Assembly: GCF_014655955.1 (NCBI RefSeq)
Contig: NZ_BNBO01000062.1
Span: 1 to 51,918 of the forward strand
DNA from: Kitasatospora indigofera
GTDB taxonomy: Bacteria; Actinomycetota; Actinomycetes; Streptomycetales; Streptomycetaceae
Length of the DNA: 51,918 bases
Reading direction: 5' to 3'
The position numbers and the translations under genes were made by a program. The notes beneath the pieces were generated by a model. That model saw nothing but the letters and a program-made list of their open reading frames with translations. It had not been told where the DNA came from and searched no databases. This document shows, piece by piece, positions 49,969-51,918 of the stretch; position 1 is the first letter of the stretch; every line of letters begins with the position of its first letter.

Positions 49969-51444
49969 TCAGAGCTCGACGGCCGGGAAGGACGAGGTGT
50001 CCAGCGTGCCCACGAAGCCCGGGGTGGGGCGGTCCCGGGCGGGCTCCTGCGGGCCCGCGTTGGCCAGCGCGGCCTCGCGCACGGCCGCGGCGACGGTCTT
50101 GGCCACGTCCGGGTGGAAGACGCTGGGGATGATGTAGTTCGCGTTCAGCTCGTCGTCCGCGACGGTGGTGGCCAGCGCGCGGGCGGCGGCGAGCATCATC
50201 TCGGTGGTGACGTGGCGGCTCTGGGCGTCCAGCAGGCCGCGGAAGACGCCCGGGAAGACCAGCACGTTGTTGATCTGGTTCGGGAAGTCGCTGCGGCCGG
50301 TGGCGACCACGGCGGCGCTCTGCCGGGCGACGGCCGGGTCGACCTCGGGGTCGGGGTTGGCGAGCGCGAAGACCACCGCGTCCTTCGCCATGGTGGCGAG
50401 GTCGTCGCCGTCCAGCAGGTTGGGGGCCGACACGCCGATGAAGACGTCGGCGCCCGCCACGGCCTCCTTGAGGCTGCCGGTGCGGCCGGAGCGGTTGGTG
50501 TGCTCGGCGATCCAGCGCAGGCTGTCGTTCAGGTCGTCCCGGCCGCCGTGGACCACGCCGCGGACGTCCGCGACGGTGGCGTGCTCGACGCCGGCCGCCA
50601 GCAGCAGCTTCAGGATCGCGGTGCCGGCCGCGCCGGCGCCCGACATCACCACCCGGATCTCGGAGATCTCCTTGCGGACCACCTTCAGCGCGTTGGTCAG
50701 CGCGGCGAGCACCACGATCGCGGTGCCGTGCTGGTCGTCGTGGAAGACCGGGATGTCCAGGGCCTCGCGCAGCCGGGCCTCGATCTCGAAGCAGCGCGGC
50801 GCGGAGATGTCCTCCAGGTTGATGCCGGCGAAGCCCGGGGCGATCGCCTTGACGATCGCCACGATCTCGTCGGTGTCCTGGGTGTCCAGGCAGAGCGGCC
50901 AGGCGTCGATGCCGGCGAAGCGCTTGAACAGGGCCGCCTTGCCCTCCATCACCGGCAGCGCGGCGGCCGGGCCGATGTTGCCCAGGCCCAGCACGGCGGA
51001 GCCGTCGGTGACCACGGCGACGCTGTTGCGCTTGATGGTGAGGCGGCGGGCGTCCTCGGGGTTCTCGGCGATCGCCATGCAGACCCGGGCGACACCCGGG
51101 GTGTAGATCATCGAGAGGTCGTCACGGTTGCGGATCGGCAGCTTCGAGGACATCTCGATCTTGCCGCCGAGGTGCATCAGGAAGGTGCGGTCGGAGACCT
51201 TGCCGATGGTGACGCCGTCGATCGCGCGGAGCTTCTCGACGATCTCCTCGCCGTGCGCGACCGAGGACGCGGCGACGGTGACGTCGATCCGCAGCGCCTC
51301 CAGGCCGGAGGCGGTGACGTCGAGGCCGGTGACCGAGCCGCCGGAGGACTCCACGGCGGTGGTGATCGAGCTGACGGCGCTGCCCGAGGCCGGGACCTCC
51401 ATCCGCACCGTGATCGAGTTGGAGACACTGGGCACGGTCGCCAT
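49969..51444 (-). CDS. NAD-dependent malic enzyme with N-terminal ACT domain
   Basis: A 491-aa enzyme, malate to pyruvate plus CO2. Residues 1-90 are ACT-like (SNSITVRMEVPASGSAVSSI, EEIVEKLRAIDGVTIGKVSD), a possible allosteric site. Then the malic domain: SMIYTPGVARVCMAIAENPE, catalytic Lys in MEGKAALFKRFAGID, metal site NLEDISAPRCFEIE. The NAD domain has VVMSGAGAAGTAILKLLL. PVFHDDQHGTAIV is the family signature. ATG 51444 has AGAAGGAC 5-6 nt upstream; the ORF extends to 51711 but that is leader. It is controlled from a promoter near 51540 with an operator-like palindrome. Confidence 0.95.
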   Translation of the reverse strand: MATVPSVSNSITVRMEVPASGSAVSSITTAVESSGGSVTGLDVTASGLEALRIDVTVAASSVAHGEEIVEKLRAIDGVTIGKVSDRTFLMHLGGKIEMSSKLPIRNRDDLSMIYTPGVARVCMAIAENPEDARRLTIKRNSVAVVTDGSAVLGLGNIGPAAALPVMEGKAALFKRFAGIDAWPLCLDTQDTDEIVAIVKAIAPGFAGINLEDISAPRCFEIEARLREALDIPVFHDDQHGTAIVVLAALTNALKVVRKEISEIRVVMSGAGAAGTAILKLLLAAGVEHATVADVRGVVHGGRDDLNDSLRWIAEHTNRSGRTGSLKEAVAGADVFIGVSAPNLLDGDDLATMAKDAVVFALANPDPEVDPAVARQSAAVVATGRSDFPNQINNVLVFPGVFRGLLDAQSRHVTTEMMLAAARALATTVADDELNANYIIPSVFHPDVAKTVAAAVREAALANAGPQEPARDRPTPGFVGTLDTSSFPAVEL

Positions 51445-51503
51445 CGACGTCCTTCTTCCGTCCACTGAGGGTATGACTCTGAGGGTCTGCAACACCGAGG
51501 CGC

Positions 51504-51522
51504 CTTCAACAAAGTGTTGAAG
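51504..51522. promoter_or_regulatory. 8-3-8 palindrome, candidate operator of the malic enzyme gene
   Basis: CTTCAACA, AAG, TGTTGAAG: a perfect inverted repeat about 60-78 nt before the start codon and about 15 nt downstream of a TAACAT -10. This is a classic repressor position. The protein is unknown. Confidence 0.65.
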
Positions 51523-51536
51523 ATCGCGCCCAGCGC

Positions 51537-51542
51537 ATGTTA
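51537..51542 (-). promoter_or_regulatory. Likely -10 box of the malic enzyme promoter
   Basis: TAACAT on the minus strand, with a weak TGGTAG-like -35 18 nt further upstream. Confidence 0.45.
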
Positions 51543-51659
51543 GACCTCGATCGTCGCACCTACCAGGGGGTACGCAGAAATAAAGTTCATTGAGTGTCCG
51601 GACTCCACAAAAGAGTCTCCGGCCGGCGGAACCTCGCACCGGAAATCCGCCGCGTGCTC

Positions 51660-51687
51660 TTGGCGTTCGGAGCGGATGCGTTACATT
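51660..51687 (+). promoter_or_regulatory. Promoter of the putative small RNA
   Basis: TTGGCG (51660-51665), 16-nt spacer, TACATT (51682-51687). A good vegetative-type promoter pointing away from the malic enzyme, with no ORF behind it. Confidence 0.65.
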
Positions 51688-51693
51688 GGACGG

Positions 51694-51821
51694 GACACCG
51701 GCTCGATCCAAGCCCCCGGGCCCAACCTTAGTCGCTTCGAGCGACCACTTGCCGCGAGGCGAGCATGGCGGGTCGGTGTCACCAACGTCGCGAAGGCCCC
51801 CACCACCGGTGGGGGCCTTCG
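51694..51821 (+). ncRNA. Putative structured small RNA
   Basis: About 128 nt from a promoter (51660-51687) to a 14-bp perfect terminator (51791-51804 with 51808-51821, loop ACC). Inside are TTGGA/TCCAA pairing near the 5' end, a GTCGC-TTCGA-GCGAC hairpin (51731-51745) and CTTGCC-GCGA-GGCGAG (51748-51763), the last with a GNRA tetraloop. No start codon with a ribosome site lies inside. I do not recognise an RNA family. It is divergent from the malic enzyme transcript. Confidence 0.6.
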
Positions 51822-51918
51822 TCGTTGACGGGACGTCGACGGAGCGCCGGGAGCCGGGCCGCAGCCCGGCCGCACCGGCCGCCGTTGCCGGCCGCCCCGG
51901 GTCGGGGCGGCCGGCAAC

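Noticed and set aside
51681..51917. 78-codon - strand ORF at the right edge
   Set aside because: It runs antisense through the small RNA terminator and has no ribosome site or domain.

Overview
The window is about 52 kb of very GC-rich DNA (roughly 72-74% by eye) from a sporulating actinomycete, most probably Streptomyces or Kitasatospora. Supporting features are two SsgA-like sporulation proteins, GTG/TTG starts, near absence of TTA codons, perfect-stem terminators without U-tracts, type VII secretion genes, a class F sortase, a CBM2 chitinase, and the gene order murA / HU / NAD-malic enzyme. I recall that order from streptomycete cores but could not look it up. There is no phage, transposon, CRISPR array or large biosynthetic cluster. 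The novelty is in small RNA-level and regulatory features and in odd versions of known proteins.

Layout. 0-5.5 kb: His-rich CDF metal exporter, small sigma-like protein, DUF2332 protein, DinB-like protein, GNAT acetyltransferase, HIT protein and a small secreted protein. The last two have starts covered by long hairpins. 5.6-9.1 kb: type VII accessory operon (two WXG/PPE-like substrates and a mycosin). 9.3-17.5 kb: endonuclease V, small membrane protein, two RDD membrane proteins, an SsgA-like protein, a GT87 mannosyltransferase and a second coupled WXG-like pair. 17.8-22.8 kb: chitinase, an OmpR-type two-component pair and a conserved membrane-anchored protein. 22.8-27.1 kb: a one-domain HPPD-like VOC protein divergent from an Lrp/AsnC regulator, an IclR regulator carrying a TTA codon, a PDZ-less S16 protease and a second IclR regulator.

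27.4-39 kb: DUF2752/TM2 pair, SF2 helicase, Doc/RHH toxin-antitoxin with a leaderless promoter, second SsgA-like protein, class F sortase, MprF-like protein, deacetylase-like lipoprotein, MFS exporter, and a guanidinium exporter (Gdx) under a guanidine-III riboswitch. 39.1-39.4 kb: a Cys-rich leader ORF followed by tRNA-Cys. 39.6-44.4 kb: three-subunit molybdenum hydroxylase operon (FAD, 2Fe-2S, Mo). The 2Fe-2S subunit has a very long His/Gln/Gly/Tyr-rich tail, and the Mo subunit appears to lack the family's catalytic glutamate. 44.7-51.9 kb: GH20 hexosaminidase with a DasR-like operator, DUF3039, YqgE, MurA, HU, NAD-malic enzyme with an operator palindrome, and a promoter-to-terminator unit that looks like an unannotated structured small RNA.

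Genes that plausibly work together: chitinase and GH20 (chitin to N-acetylglucosamine, DasR-type control); riboswitch and Gdx (guanidinium detoxification); mycosin and WXG proteins (type VII secretion, core apparatus outside the window); leader ORF and tRNA-Cys (possible cysteine sensing). Most + strand or - strand ORFs overlapping these genes are GC-driven shadows and are omitted. Motif, promoter and hairpin calls were made by eye.
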